NCBI GenBank assembly: GCA_049966915.1 | Contig: JBMFTS010000019.1 | Location: 1-12,193, forward strand | Source of the DNA: JAGDXZ01 sp049966915 | GTDB lineage: Archaea > Micrarchaeota > Micrarchaeia > Micrarchaeales > CABMGC01 | DNA: 12,193 nucleotides | Reading direction: 5' to 3' | Part shown: positions 5,370-12,089 of the stretch, in pieces | How the letters are laid out: the number at the start of each line of letters is the position of its first letter | Numbering within the stretch: the first letter of the stretch is position 1 | Translations under genes and position numbers: made by a program | Notes under the pieces: model-generated | The model's database searches: none | Seen by the model: only the letters and a program-made list of their open reading frames with translations | What the model was told of the DNA's origin: nothing

Positions 5370-6647
5370 ATGGATGTTTTCAAGGAATACGACGTACGCG
5401 GCATTTATCCGAATGAGCTTGACGAGGCTGCGGCGCTGCGCATAGGCGAGGCGATAGGCAGTTACGCAGATTCGGAAACGGTGTTTTTGGGCAATGACAA
5501 CAGGAAAGGAAGCCTGGCAATAAAGCAAAGCTTTGTAAAAGGGCTCGTCAAGACGGGCAAGCAAGCCATAGACTTGGGCACAGGTCCCGTTTCATTGCCA
5601 GCATTCGCGTCGTTCAGGCGCAAATCGCATGCGGTGTGCATAACCGCATCGCACAATCCTGCCGAATATACGGGCATGCTGCTGTATCGCGACGGCGTGA
5701 CTGTGCGGCCAAGCTTGTTCAAACCGTTCTACGACCATGGTCATTTCGCCGCAGGCAAAGGACTCTATTCAGAATATGATTATTCTGAAGAGTATGCAGA
5801 GTACGTAACAAGAGGCATGCATAGCATTGAATTGAACATAGGCGTGGACTGCATGGGAGGCGCAGCAACAAATCTTGCAAAACGCATTTTGGAAAGCGTC
5901 GGCAGCAGCGTGCGCATGTACCACGCGCGCATGAGCGGCACGTTCTACGGCAAGGCGCCGGAGCCCAGTGCCGAAAACTGCGACGCGCTCGGCAAGCTTG
6001 TAGCAAAGTCGGGTCTAGATTTCGGCGTTCAGCTAGACGGCGATGGCGACAGGGTTGCGTTTGTCGATGAAAAAGGCTCGTTCGTCAACCCTATGACAGC
6101 CGCAATGATTTTCATAAAATACCTGTCGCTCAAGAAGGTAGTTGCGACAGTGGCATGCTCGCGCAGACTCGAAGACTATGCAAAAGTGTCATACGCAAAG
6201 GTGGGAAGGCCGTATTTAGAGGAAAAGATAAAAAACGAAAGCTGCGATTTCGGAATAGAAACATCAATGCATTTTTACTTCGGCAAGTACTACCCGTTTT
6301 CCGACGCCATACTGGCGTCGCTGCTCATGGCCAGCGTAATTAATGAAACCCGAATGAAACTGAGTGACATAGCAAGCGAATTCCCGAAGATTTACCAAGG
6401 GGAATTCAAGGCGAGGCTAGAAGGCGAGCAGAGCGCGCAAACAGTAATGGAACGCGCGGAAGCTATGGCGCCAAGCGGCAGCGCCATAGACAGGACCGAC
6501 GGCATAAAGATAATCACGGAAAGCGGGTTCATGCTGATCAGGAAGTCCAATACCGAACCCTTGCTAAGGGTCTATTATGAAGGCGATACCAGGCAGGCGA
6601 TGGAAGCCATGAAGGAACTGGCTTCAAAAATAGTAAACGCAAAGTAA
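5370..6647 (+). CDS. Phosphomannomutase / phosphoglucomutase
   Basis: The 425-residue protein is an alpha-D-phosphohexomutase that interconverts hexose 1- and 6-phosphates, feeding GDP-mannose or UDP-glucose pathways for glycan synthesis in the cytoplasm. All four active-site loops are visible: TASHNP (92-97) with phosphoserine Ser94; the metal loop DGDGDR (223-228); the sugar-binding loop IETSMH (296-301); and the phosphate-binding loop RKSNTEPLLR (391-400). The start FKEYDVRGIYP is typical. Two points are unusual: the sugar loop normally reads E-x-S-G-H, and here the Gly is Met; and the early GRDxR element reads GNDNR. The length is somewhat below the usual 440-460. The sugar loop decides glucose versus mannose preference, so substrate cannot be fixed. 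The ATG start fits a leaderless transcript from TATAAC at 5341. It ends 73 bp from the convergent glycosyltransferase. Confidence 0.92.
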   Translation: MDVFKEYDVRGIYPNELDEAAALRIGEAIGSYADSETVFLGNDNRKGSLAIKQSFVKGLVKTGKQAIDLGTGPVSLPAFASFRRKSHAVCITASHNPAEYTGMLLYRDGVTVRPSLFKPFYDHGHFAAGKGLYSEYDYSEEYAEYVTRGMHSIELNIGVDCMGGAATNLAKRILESVGSSVRMYHARMSGTFYGKAPEPSAENCDALGKLVAKSGLDFGVQLDGDGDRVAFVDEKGSFVNPMTAAMIFIKYLSLKKVVATVACSRRLEDYAKVSYAKVGRPYLEEKIKNESCDFGIETSMHFYFGKYYPFSDAILASLLMASVINETRMKLSDIASEFPKIYQGEFKARLEGEQSAQTVMERAEAMAPSGSAIDRTDGIKIITESGFMLIRKSNTEPLLRVYYEGDTRQAMEAMKELASKIVNAK

Positions 6648-6720
6648 AGCAAACAAAAGCAAACAATCGGCACAAGCCTCTGCCGCTGTGCAGCGAAAGA
6701 TTCACAAACCGTTTTATGCC
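6648..6720. other. Convergent intergenic spacer with short inverted repeat
   Basis: The spacer between the mutase and the glycosyltransferase holds an inverted repeat CGCTG (6684-6688) / CAGCG (6691-6695) around a 2-nt centre and a TTTT further on. This could help termination from either side; the evidence is weak. Confidence 0.3.
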
Positions 6721-7734
6721 TTATTTCGAAAGCCTCTTGTAAAATGCGAGCGTTTTGAGCGCTGAAGCGCGCCAGCTGAATCCCTTTGCATATTTAACAG
6801 CTTCATTTGCCAATTCCGGCCTTTCTCTGGCGAGCCTGCGGATCGTAGCCGGCACATCCTCCGGCTTTGCCTTTATCGCATATTTGGTGACTATTGCCGG
6901 TATGTCGGCATGCTCCAGCACCACGGCGGGAGTGCCAACGGCCATGGACTCGAGTATTGTCAACCCGAAGCCCTCTACAAGGCTGAAGTGCAACAGCGCA
7001 ATACTCGACTTGAGCTTTGAAATTATGGCGCTGGTGCCTGCTCCAAGCACTATGCTTACGTTCTTTGCAGAGAAATACGCCTTTGGTATTTTGTCCCTGC
7101 TGGTAGGCGTGAATATGTAGAGCTTTTCGGCAACGCGCGAAGCCTCGAACGAGTTTATCAAAAACTCTATGTTCTTATGCGCAAACTCCACCGAGCCCAC
7201 GTAAACGAAATCGCGCCTTTCGGCGCCGTGCGATACGCGCTCCTTGACGAACGCTTCGTCGATGCCTTCGGGTATTACTGCGCTCTGCTTGGCGCCGATA
7301 CCGGGCACATGCCGCGCCAGCCGTCTTTTGGTTTCTTCGCTTACGTATATTATGCCGTCTGCGCGCTTTGTGTTGCGCAGCGCGGGCAGCACCACGCCGA
7401 AATAATGGTAGAAGCCTGCGCTGAATGGGTTTTTAGTCAAGTACCTGCTGAACACGTTTGCGTCGTGCCACGTCACGGCTACAGGCGCGCCGGTCAATGG
7501 GTATGCGGCGTTTGGATACATCACGTGCACCACCTCGGCGTCTTCGTTTATCCTAACTCCCAGCAATCGCCTCAAACCGTAAACCGCGCTGCTGCTAAAC
7601 GACCTGCCCGCGCCTATCTCGTACGTTTGCACGTCGTTGCCACTGCTCAGGTGCTTGTAAATCTCGAATGCATACCTGCTTACGCCATCCTTGTTCCTAA
7701 ACCCGAAGTCGTTGCCCACAAGCGCTATGCGCAT
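6721..7734 (-). CDS. GT4-type glycosyltransferase
   Basis: The protein is 337 residues from the chosen start and has a GT-B fold. The N-terminal domain opens MRIALVGNDFGFRNKDGVSRYAFEI, a strand-loop-helix typical of GT4 enzymes (quoted in part: GVSRY, 17-21). VSEETKR (131-137) and IPEGID (154-159) precede the interdomain hinge. The C-terminal nucleotide-sugar domain has FVYVGSVEFAHKN (176-188) and the E-x7-E motif EGFGLTILE (254-262), followed by MAVGTPAVV. It probably moves a sugar from an NDP-sugar with retention of configuration, at the cytoplasmic side of the membrane. A longer frame begins at 7797, but that part would contain the TATA box TTTATAAAG at 7771-7779, and AAGGT lies just before the ATG at 7734. 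Donor and acceptor are unknown. Confidence 0.9.
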   Translation of the reverse strand: MRIALVGNDFGFRNKDGVSRYAFEIYKHLSSGNDVQTYEIGAGRSFSSSAVYGLRRLLGVRINEDAEVVHVMYPNAAYPLTGAPVAVTWHDANVFSRYLTKNPFSAGFYHYFGVVLPALRNTKRADGIIYVSEETKRRLARHVPGIGAKQSAVIPEGIDEAFVKERVSHGAERRDFVYVGSVEFAHKNIEFLINSFEASRVAEKLYIFTPTSRDKIPKAYFSAKNVSIVLGAGTSAIISKLKSSIALLHFSLVEGFGLTILESMAVGTPAVVLEHADIPAIVTKYAIKAKPEDVPATIRRLARERPELANEAVKYAKGFSWRASALKTLAFYKRLSK

Positions 7735-7770
7735 AGCAAAACCTTGCCGCAAGCATATACGCTGGCTTGT

Positions 7771-7779
7771 TTTATAAAG
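7771..7779 (-). promoter_or_regulatory. TATA box of the glycosyltransferase gene
   Basis: Read on the minus strand, CTTTATAAA is centred about 40 bp before the ATG at 7734. It lies in the 92-bp gap after the radical SAM gene, so the glycosyltransferase can be transcribed separately even though both genes point the same way. Confidence 0.55.
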
Positions 7780-7826
7780 CATAGCCTCGACGCGCACACG
7801 AAGCCGCGGCTCGAAAACCGGCAGAG

Positions 7827-9515
7827 TCAGTTCAGCTGCTTCAGCTCCGCGTATTCTGTTATTTTCTGGGTTTCGTGGTCGAGACCATAGCGCTTCGCCT
7901 TTTCTATGTCTACGTGGTTCTTCTTGGCGAAGTTTTCTATGAGCTTCAGGATAAGAAGGCCGCCCATTGTTATTATGCCAGTGACGCCTATTCTCGCTAT
8001 GGGGTTGTTTCTCTTGCTTTCGGTCTTGGCGTCGCGCAGCGCCATCTTTGCAAGGTGCCTGTAGCTTGCATAATATACTGCAAGCTGGGATTGCGTGAGC
8101 TGAAGGTTTGCAAAGCCCCTGCTCTTTATAAGCCCCATAGGCACGTTCTGCATTGGCGTTACAGTGAACTCGAAAGGCCTGCCTTCGACATAGGAATTGC
8201 TAAGCTGGTTTATAAGCGCGACTGTGTCCCAATTGTCTTCGTCCGTTTCCTCGGACTGGCCTACCTGCACAGTGAATGCAGGGCGCCACCAGTACTTGTT
8301 GAAGTTCCTGGTGCCATTCCACACTATCTCTTTCCAAGTGCCGTCAGGACCTATGTGCAAAGGCAGCGTTTTGTTTGGCATGTGCCTCTTAGCAAGCCTG
8401 TCGCTTCCCGTTTCAACGCCCACTTGCACGCCGATCCAGTTGTCAGGCCCTGCTTTCATTATGCCTGACAACTTGCTTATCAATTCTGGATACGCAGCAG
8501 GTATGGATACGCGAGCGTGAGTCGGATTTGTCCTTGTAACGCCAGGCGTGGACATTACCGCAGTGAACAGCTCTACAAGCGCGTCCTCGTTAGGCTCGAA
8601 CCTTGCGTTGAGGTGCTTGTAGCCGAATATCTCGTCGCTGTGCAGCCATGCGTTTGTTATGCCTGCCGCGACGTTCACCGCTATTTCGCGCTGCACTTTG
8701 TCAACAGGATAAAACCTCAGCGGCCTAAGCGTAACCTCGCAAAAGTCGCAGCCTATGCCGCAGCCGCGCATTACCTCAGTAAGGCCCATTACGCTGGGCT
8801 TCACTATTTCTGGTATTTCCTCTATTGGCGGCGCAGTGCGGTATATCTGCTTCCTTACTATGAACTTGCTGTGTGGCACGAACGTTCTTCTGAAATTGTC
8901 GTCTATGAACAGGTAGCCTTCGAAAAACTCGTTCGGATCGAACTTGCCGCTTGCGACCTGCTCGAAAAGGTCCGGCGCTATGTCATCTACTTCCCCTTGG
9001 AAGGCGTAATCTATGCCCTCGTTCTCAAGCTCCTCTGGCCTTATGGTGAAATCCCACACGCCTGGCCCGCCGACGAGCAGCTTTGCCTTTTTGCCGGCCC
9101 TTGCCGCATTTATGCGCTTCATGAGCGTTTCCCACTCAACCTGCACCCACGGCTTGCCCTTGAGCCCTAGCAGCACGTTGTAAGACATGGTAAGCGGGCC
9201 CAGACCCAGGGGGTCCATTGTTGAAACTGCGATTACCTCGGTGTCGTTGGTTATGAACTTTTCTATGTGGTCTTGGTGCGCCACAACAACGTCCTCGGGC
9301 TTGTTGCGTTTGAGCAGCGCCGCCTCGAGCTTCCTTACCGAATATGGCGCAAACTTTGCCTCGCCGTTCGGAAGCGCTGGAAACGGCTTGCCCTTAAGGA
9401 AATAGTATATGGGCTTTGGGACAGTGTCAGGCGCGCTCGGAAGGAACTGCAGCAAAGGAAAGTTCCTGAACGGCGAAGTTAGAGAAGTATCTGATATAAG
9501 CACGTATTTTGCCAT
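7827..9515 (-). CDS. Radical SAM protein with B12-binding-like N-terminal domain
   Basis: The 562-residue protein carries the radical SAM cluster motif MRGCGIGCDFCEVTLRP, with C-x3-C-x2-C at Cys252, Cys256 and Cys259, which should hold a [4Fe-4S] cluster that splits S-adenosylmethionine. VGVETGSDR (365-373) matches the later SAM-contact region. Residues about 60-185 alternate strands and helices (VIAVSTMDPLG, AKLLVGGPGVW, GIDYAFQGEVDD), as in the cobalamin-binding-like domain found before many such enzymes; the classical DxHxxG cobalamin motif is not evident. Residues about 507-529 (IARIGVTGIITMGGLLILKL, then IENF) are hydrophobic and may insert in or lie on the membrane. The start is supported by GGTGTGA just upstream. 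The family, COG1032-like, has many reactions: methylthiolation, methylation and ring formation. No specific substrate is evident. It lies alone between the eL31 gene and a glycosyltransferase. Confidence 0.88.
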   Translation of the reverse strand: MAKYVLISDTSLTSPFRNFPLLQFLPSAPDTVPKPIYYFLKGKPFPALPNGEAKFAPYSVRKLEAALLKRNKPEDVVVAHQDHIEKFITNDTEVIAVSTMDPLGLGPLTMSYNVLLGLKGKPWVQVEWETLMKRINAARAGKKAKLLVGGPGVWDFTIRPEELENEGIDYAFQGEVDDIAPDLFEQVASGKFDPNEFFEGYLFIDDNFRRTFVPHSKFIVRKQIYRTAPPIEEIPEIVKPSVMGLTEVMRGCGIGCDFCEVTLRPLRFYPVDKVQREIAVNVAAGITNAWLHSDEIFGYKHLNARFEPNEDALVELFTAVMSTPGVTRTNPTHARVSIPAAYPELISKLSGIMKAGPDNWIGVQVGVETGSDRLAKRHMPNKTLPLHIGPDGTWKEIVWNGTRNFNKYWWRPAFTVQVGQSEETDEDNWDTVALINQLSNSYVEGRPFEFTVTPMQNVPMGLIKSRGFANLQLTQSQLAVYYASYRHLAKMALRDAKTESKRNNPIARIGVTGIITMGGLLILKLIENFAKKNHVDIEKAKRYGLDHETQKITEYAELKQLN

Positions 9516-9639
9516 GTTTCACACCGCTACATTGTTTTACTTAGCAAAGCACGTTTTTGTGCAGCGTGTTGCAGAAACTGCTGCATGGTGCATAACTGTA
9601 TAACAGAGTGTTAAAAACAGATTACGCAGCAAATATTTA
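9516..9639. other. Spacer between eL31 and the radical SAM gene
   Basis: No gene is visible in these 124 bp. On the minus strand a TTTTT tract shortly after the eL31 stop (9613-9617) could end the ribosomal transcript. No strong TATA box for the radical SAM gene was found, so read-through from the ribosomal operon is possible. Confidence 0.4.
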
Positions 9640-10147
9640 TTAAGATTTGCCGGCAGCTGCTTTGCCAGAATTCGCAGGCGCGCCTGGGCTTGCCTTCGCT
9701 GAGCTTGCCTTNNNNNNNNNNNNNNNNNNNNNNNNNNNNNNNNNNNNNNNNNNNNNNNNNNNNNNNNNNNNNNNNNNNNNNNNNNNNNNNNNNNNNNNNN
9801 NNNNNNNNNNNGCTTGCCTTCGCTGAGCTTGCCTTTGCGCTTGCACTGGCGTGCTGCTGCTCTTTCTGCGCAGGCTTCTGCACGGGCTTTTGCTCAACCT
9901 TCTGCGCGCCCTGCTGACCTGGCTCTGTGTAAAGGCTGGCAGTGGCCTTGCCTTCCTTGACCTCAACCGACACCTTTAGCCTTCTAGGCTTCTGGATCAT
10001 GTAAGCGACTATGCGCCTGTTGAGCGCGCTTGACAGCTTTACCTGTTCTGGCTCGAGCTTGAGCTTTTGAGCTAGCACGCCCTTCAGGTATGAGCTGGCC
10101 TGGCTCCTTCTCCTGTTCTTGTGCAGAGTCCTGAGCTTTTTCGCCAT
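9640..10147 (-). CDS. rpl31e: Large ribosomal subunit protein eL31 with Lys-Ala-Ser repeat tail (assembly gap inside)
   Basis: Residues 1-75 match eL31 of the 50S subunit, with RRRSQASSYLKGVLAQ (12-27), LSSALNRRIVAYMIQKPRRL (38-57) and VSVEV after it. The family is usually about 80-95 residues in archaea. Here the protein continues with a Gln/Lys/Pro-rich linker (about 76-98) and then a KASSA-type repeat. There are exactly 112 codons before the gap and 23 codons plus stop after it. The true ending is KASSAKASPGAPANSGKAAAGKS in pieces KASSAKAS (repeat) and PGAPANSGKAAAGKS, with TAA at 9640-9642. Reading straight through 100 N shifts the frame and gives a false C-terminus. The start is ATG 10147: GTGA just before it serves as ribosome binding site, so the in-frame GTG at 10153 is not preferred. 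eL31 sits at the exit of the peptide tunnel. It is the last gene of the eS19 operon visible here. Confidence 0.9.
9688..9835. repeat. 15-bp coding tandem repeat flanking the second assembly gap
   Basis: The unit GCTTGCCTTCGCTGA (plus strand) encodes Ser-Ala-Lys-Ala-Ser on the minus strand. The same 24-bp block, one full unit plus nine bases, lies directly on each side of the 100 N. The assembly most likely broke because more copies lie between them. Copy number is unknown. Confidence 0.85.
9712..9811. other. Assembly gap (100 N) inside the eL31 tail
   Basis: Exactly 100 N, a placeholder of arbitrary size. Codons are complete on both sides, so the true insert length should be a multiple of three. 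Confidence 0.98.
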
Positions 10148-10175
10148 GTTCACAGTTACGATAGTGGCCGTTGCA

Positions 10176-10334
10176 TCACCCTTTTATCTTCAGCTTCCTG
10201 TGGCGCCAGTCGCGCTGGAACTTGTTGTAGCTTATCTTCCTGTGCGTCCTAAGCATCGCCAGCACAGGCACTCGCCTGTTCTGCTTGAGCTTCTTGCCCA
10301 GCATTAGCTTCTTTTTCAAGCTTTTCTTGCCCAT
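10176..10334 (-). CDS. rpl39e: Large ribosomal subunit protein eL39
   Basis: This 52-residue gene is short and easily missed. It starts ATG at 10334 and ends TGA at 10176-10178. The sequence opens MGKKSLKKKLMLGKKLKQNR, continues RVPVLAMLRTHRKISYN and ends with RDWRHRKLKIKG. This matches eL39: the KKLKQNRxVP core, the R-T-x-R-K-x-x-Y-N element and the R-x-W-R-x-x-K-L-K end. eL39 lines the peptide exit tunnel of the 50S subunit in archaea and eukaryotes. GGTG (complement 10341-10344) lies seven bases before the start. It is 14 bp after the PDCD5 gene and 28 bp before eL31, exactly the place it holds in many archaeal genomes, which supports the call. Confidence 0.95.
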   Translation of the reverse strand: MGKKSLKKKLMLGKKLKQNRRVPVLAMLRTHRKISYNKFQRDWRHRKLKIKG

Positions 10335-10348
10335 TTTTTGCACCTTCT

Positions 10349-10663
10349 TTATTTATGCCTTATTTGAATAGAAGACTCTGGCCTTGAAGTGAGCTGCATC
10401 AGCAAATTCTTGAAATCTGCCTCTGAAACTCTTCCGCGTATCCTGTTGCTCTGAACCATTGCTATGAGAATGTCAAGCAGCTGCTGGTACAGTTCCGGGT
10501 TTGCTATGCGCACGTTCATCAGCCTCTCGTATGCTGCGGGCTCTAGCACCTTCCTGAGCACCTGCTTCTTCTGCTCCTCTATCTGCATTGCCTTGAGGCG
10601 CTTCTGCAGAGCCTTCTGCATCTTTGCCTCTTCGTCGTTGCCAGCGGCGCTTTCCTCTTGCAT
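10349..10663 (-). CDS. PDCD5 family DNA-binding protein
   Basis: The 104-residue protein matches the PDCD5/TFAR19 (COG2118) family: a charged N-terminal helix (about 10-36, rich in Lys, Glu and Gln), then a three-helix core with RKVLEPAAYERLMNVRIANPEL (in part: LEPAAYERL, 40-48), and QSNRIRGRVSEADFKNLL (in part: IRGRVSEADF). Archaeal members are small nucleic-acid-binding proteins; the human relative is linked to apoptosis and to the CCT chaperonin. The role in archaea is unsettled. It begins six bases after the eS19 stop, with GTGAA spanning that stop as ribosome binding site, and ends 14 bases before eL39. This order, eS19-PDCD5-eL39-eL31, is a well-known archaeal arrangement and points to a ribosome-related job. 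Confidence 0.93.
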   Translation of the reverse strand: MQEESAAGNDEEAKMQKALQKRLKAMQIEEQKKQVLRKVLEPAAYERLMNVRIANPELYQQLLDILIAMVQSNRIRGRVSEADFKNLLMQLTSRPESSIQIRHK

Positions 10664-10669
10664 ATGCTT

Positions 10670-11086
10670 TCACTTCGCAACAAGCTCGTTTGCAGCCTTG
10701 TCGAGCAGCGACCTGCCTTTAGGGGTAAGCACGCGGCCCTGCTTTGTCTTGGCGACATAGCCGAGCTTCTCGAGCGCGTTGAGCGAATCCGTTATTATGC
10801 TGCCGCCTGCCTTGTAGTGGTGGTGCCTTACTTTGCTCACGTGCCTTTTCCTGCTTCCGAAATAAGTGCGAAGCCTTGAAATGCCCACTGGGCCGTTTAT
10901 GTAAAGCCTCCTGAGAAGCGAAGCGGAGCGCACATACCAGAAGTCTTCCTGGCTTGGCACGCGTTCCTTGCCGGCCCCGCTCTTCACAATGCCGACATAG
11001 CTTTTGGCAGGCATGTTCTGCTGCTTTAGCTTAGCCGCAACGCTTTCCACAAGCTTCTGCGCGTTGACCTCGTTTATATTAGCCAT
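10670..11086 (-). CDS. rps19e: Small ribosomal subunit protein eS19
   Basis: The protein has 138 residues from the chosen start. It carries the S19e winged-helix core: QEDFWYVRSASLLRRLYING (46-65), PVGISRLRTYFGSRKRH (66-82), then KAGGSIITDSLNALEKLGYV and the end GRVLTPKGRSLLD (118-129). eS19 belongs to the head of the 30S subunit and is needed for 16S rRNA maturation in related systems. The start is ATG 11086, because the ribosome binding site AGGTG (complement 11092-11096) lies five bases before it; an upstream in-frame start at 11107 would put that site inside the gene. It is the first gene of the operon and is driven by the symmetric TATA box at 11135-11142. Confidence 0.96.
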   Translation of the reverse strand: MANINEVNAQKLVESVAAKLKQQNMPAKSYVGIVKSGAGKERVPSQEDFWYVRSASLLRRLYINGPVGISRLRTYFGSRKRHVSKVRHHHYKAGGSIITDSLNALEKLGYVAKTKQGRVLTPKGRSLLDKAANELVAK

Positions 11087-11134
11087 TCTTGCACCTGAAA
11101 GCAACAATTATAAGCATATTATTAGAAAGAATAT

Positions 11135-11142
11135 TTATATAA
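11135..11142. promoter_or_regulatory. Symmetric TATA box shared by divergent eS19 and rpo11 units
   Basis: TTATATAA is a perfect palindrome. It lies 48 bp from each of the two start codons, 11086 on the minus strand and 11187 on the plus strand. Transcription starting about 25 bp away on either side leaves leaders of similar length, each with a ribosome binding site. No other equally good TATA box lies in the 100-bp spacer, although TTATAA (11108-11113) is near the minus-strand start point. Confidence 0.6.
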
Positions 11143-11186
11143 GCATTTAGCGAATTTGCGCTGTGCTTGTGCTTTAGAGTGGTAAA

Positions 11187-11453
11187 ATGCCAATAAGCAT
11201 AATAGAGGACACGCCTAAGAGCCTTGTCATAGAGTTTGAAGGCATAGACAGGAGCGTAGCTGAGCTCATAGCGAGCAAGCTGTCTGAATCAGGAGCAGTA
11301 GAGTTCGCTGGCGTGGAGAAGGAGCACCCTGAAACTGGCAAGCCCAGGCTGGTTGTAAAGGCTGAGAAAAGCCCAAGGTCGCTTGTGGAAAAGGCAGTGG
11401 AGCAGGCGGAGAAGGAAATAGAAGAGCTAAAGCAGCAGATGGGCAAGAAGTAA
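11187..11453 (+). CDS. rpo11: DNA-directed RNA polymerase subunit Rpo11 (subunit L)
   Basis: The 88-residue protein matches Rpo11/RpoL, the archaeal equivalent of eukaryotic Rpb11 and of part of bacterial alpha. The opening MPISIIEDTPKSLVIEFEG, the helix DRSVAELIASKLSESGAVEF (in part), the loop AGVEKEHPETGKPRLVVK (with the conserved H-P-x-T-G-K-P, 47-53) and the long C-terminal charged helix are all in place. The usual acidic-His-Thr stretch (EDHTFCN) reads DRSVAEL here, a divergent form. It pairs with Rpo3 in the assembly platform of RNA polymerase. It begins a plus-strand unit with the DUF99 gene 45 bp later. GTGGT just before the ATG may serve as a weak ribosome binding site. Confidence 0.94.
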   Translation: MPISIIEDTPKSLVIEFEGIDRSVAELIASKLSESGAVEFAGVEKEHPETGKPRLVVKAEKSPRSLVEKAVEQAEKEIEELKQQMGKK

Positions 11454-11498
11454 GCTGCATGAGAGCGCGCTTCTTTGCCATGCTGTTTGGGTGAGCTG

Positions 11499-12056
11499 GT
11501 GAAGCAGGGAGTGCGCATGCTTGCGCTTGACGACTCAATGTTCGCGCGTGGAGACAAAAGCGCACTTGTCATGGGCATGCTAGGCAGGCGGGGAGAGGTA
11601 GAGGGAGCGATCTCATTCAGGGTGCAGGTTGACGGCACAGATGCGACTGAGAAGATAATAAAGGCAGTAAGCAAATCAAGGTTCAGGAACGAGATAAAAA
11701 TAGTCGTTTTGCACAGCGTGCTCTTCGCAGGCCTGAACATGGTAGACATGACAGAACTAAGAAACAGGCTCGGCGTAGAGTCGATGGCTATAACACGGAA
11801 AAGGCCAAGCAAGGAAGCGCTGCTGAAGGCGTTCAAAGCCGCAGGCACGACAAAAATCGAGTGGCACAAAAAGGTGCTCGACAGAATGGAAGCACAGACA
11901 AACATGTTCTGCGCTGCGGGCTTTTACGCGCAATGCACAAAAGGCATCGCTAAGGCAGAAGCAGTGCGCTTGCTTCCTGAAGCAGTAAAGTTGCTAAGGC
12001 TTGCACACATCGCAGCAAGCGCAGCAAGCAGAGGCGAGTCTAACGGCAGGCTCTGA
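11499..12056 (+). CDS. DUF99 family protein (endonuclease V-like fold)
   Basis: The 185-residue protein matches the archaeal DUF99 family (COG1628), which is distantly related to endonuclease V. Family landmarks are GVRMLALDDSMF (4-15), FRVQVDGTDATEKI (40-53), VLHSVLFAGLNMVD (70-83), the RKRP element (100-103) and the C-terminal LLPEAVKLLRLAHIAA (158-173). The biochemical activity is not established; nucleic-acid cleavage or binding is only suggested by the fold. The start is GTG at 11499: GGGTGA (11489-11494) is well spaced before it and family members start just before the GVR strand. A TTG eight codons earlier and an ATG six codons later are less likely. It follows rpo11 on the same strand and is probably co-transcribed with it. 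It has several Cys residues (138, 146) not expected in a particular role. Confidence 0.9.
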   Translation: MKQGVRMLALDDSMFARGDKSALVMGMLGRRGEVEGAISFRVQVDGTDATEKIIKAVSKSRFRNEIKIVVLHSVLFAGLNMVDMTELRNRLGVESMAITRKRPSKEALLKAFKAAGTTKIEWHKKVLDRMEAQTNMFCAAGFYAQCTKGIAKAEAVRLLPEAVKLLRLAHIAASAASRGESNGRL

Positions 12057-12089
12057 CGCCCGCGGCATAATGGGCAGCACGCTATAGAT

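Noticed and set aside
7177..7890. Plus-strand open frame of 237 codons opposite the glycosyltransferase
   Set aside because: It is a shadow of the real gene on the other strand: Tyr, Val and Cys are over-represented as expected from antisense reading, and it runs across the glycosyltransferase promoter.
8517..9170. Plus-strand open frame of 217 codons opposite the radical SAM gene
   Set aside because: It lies wholly antisense to a gene with clear catalytic motifs and shows no motif of its own.
11174..11905. Minus-strand open frame of 243 codons opposite rpo11 and the DUF99 gene
   Set aside because: The Ser-rich antisense translation crosses two well-supported genes and their spacer, so it is not a real gene.
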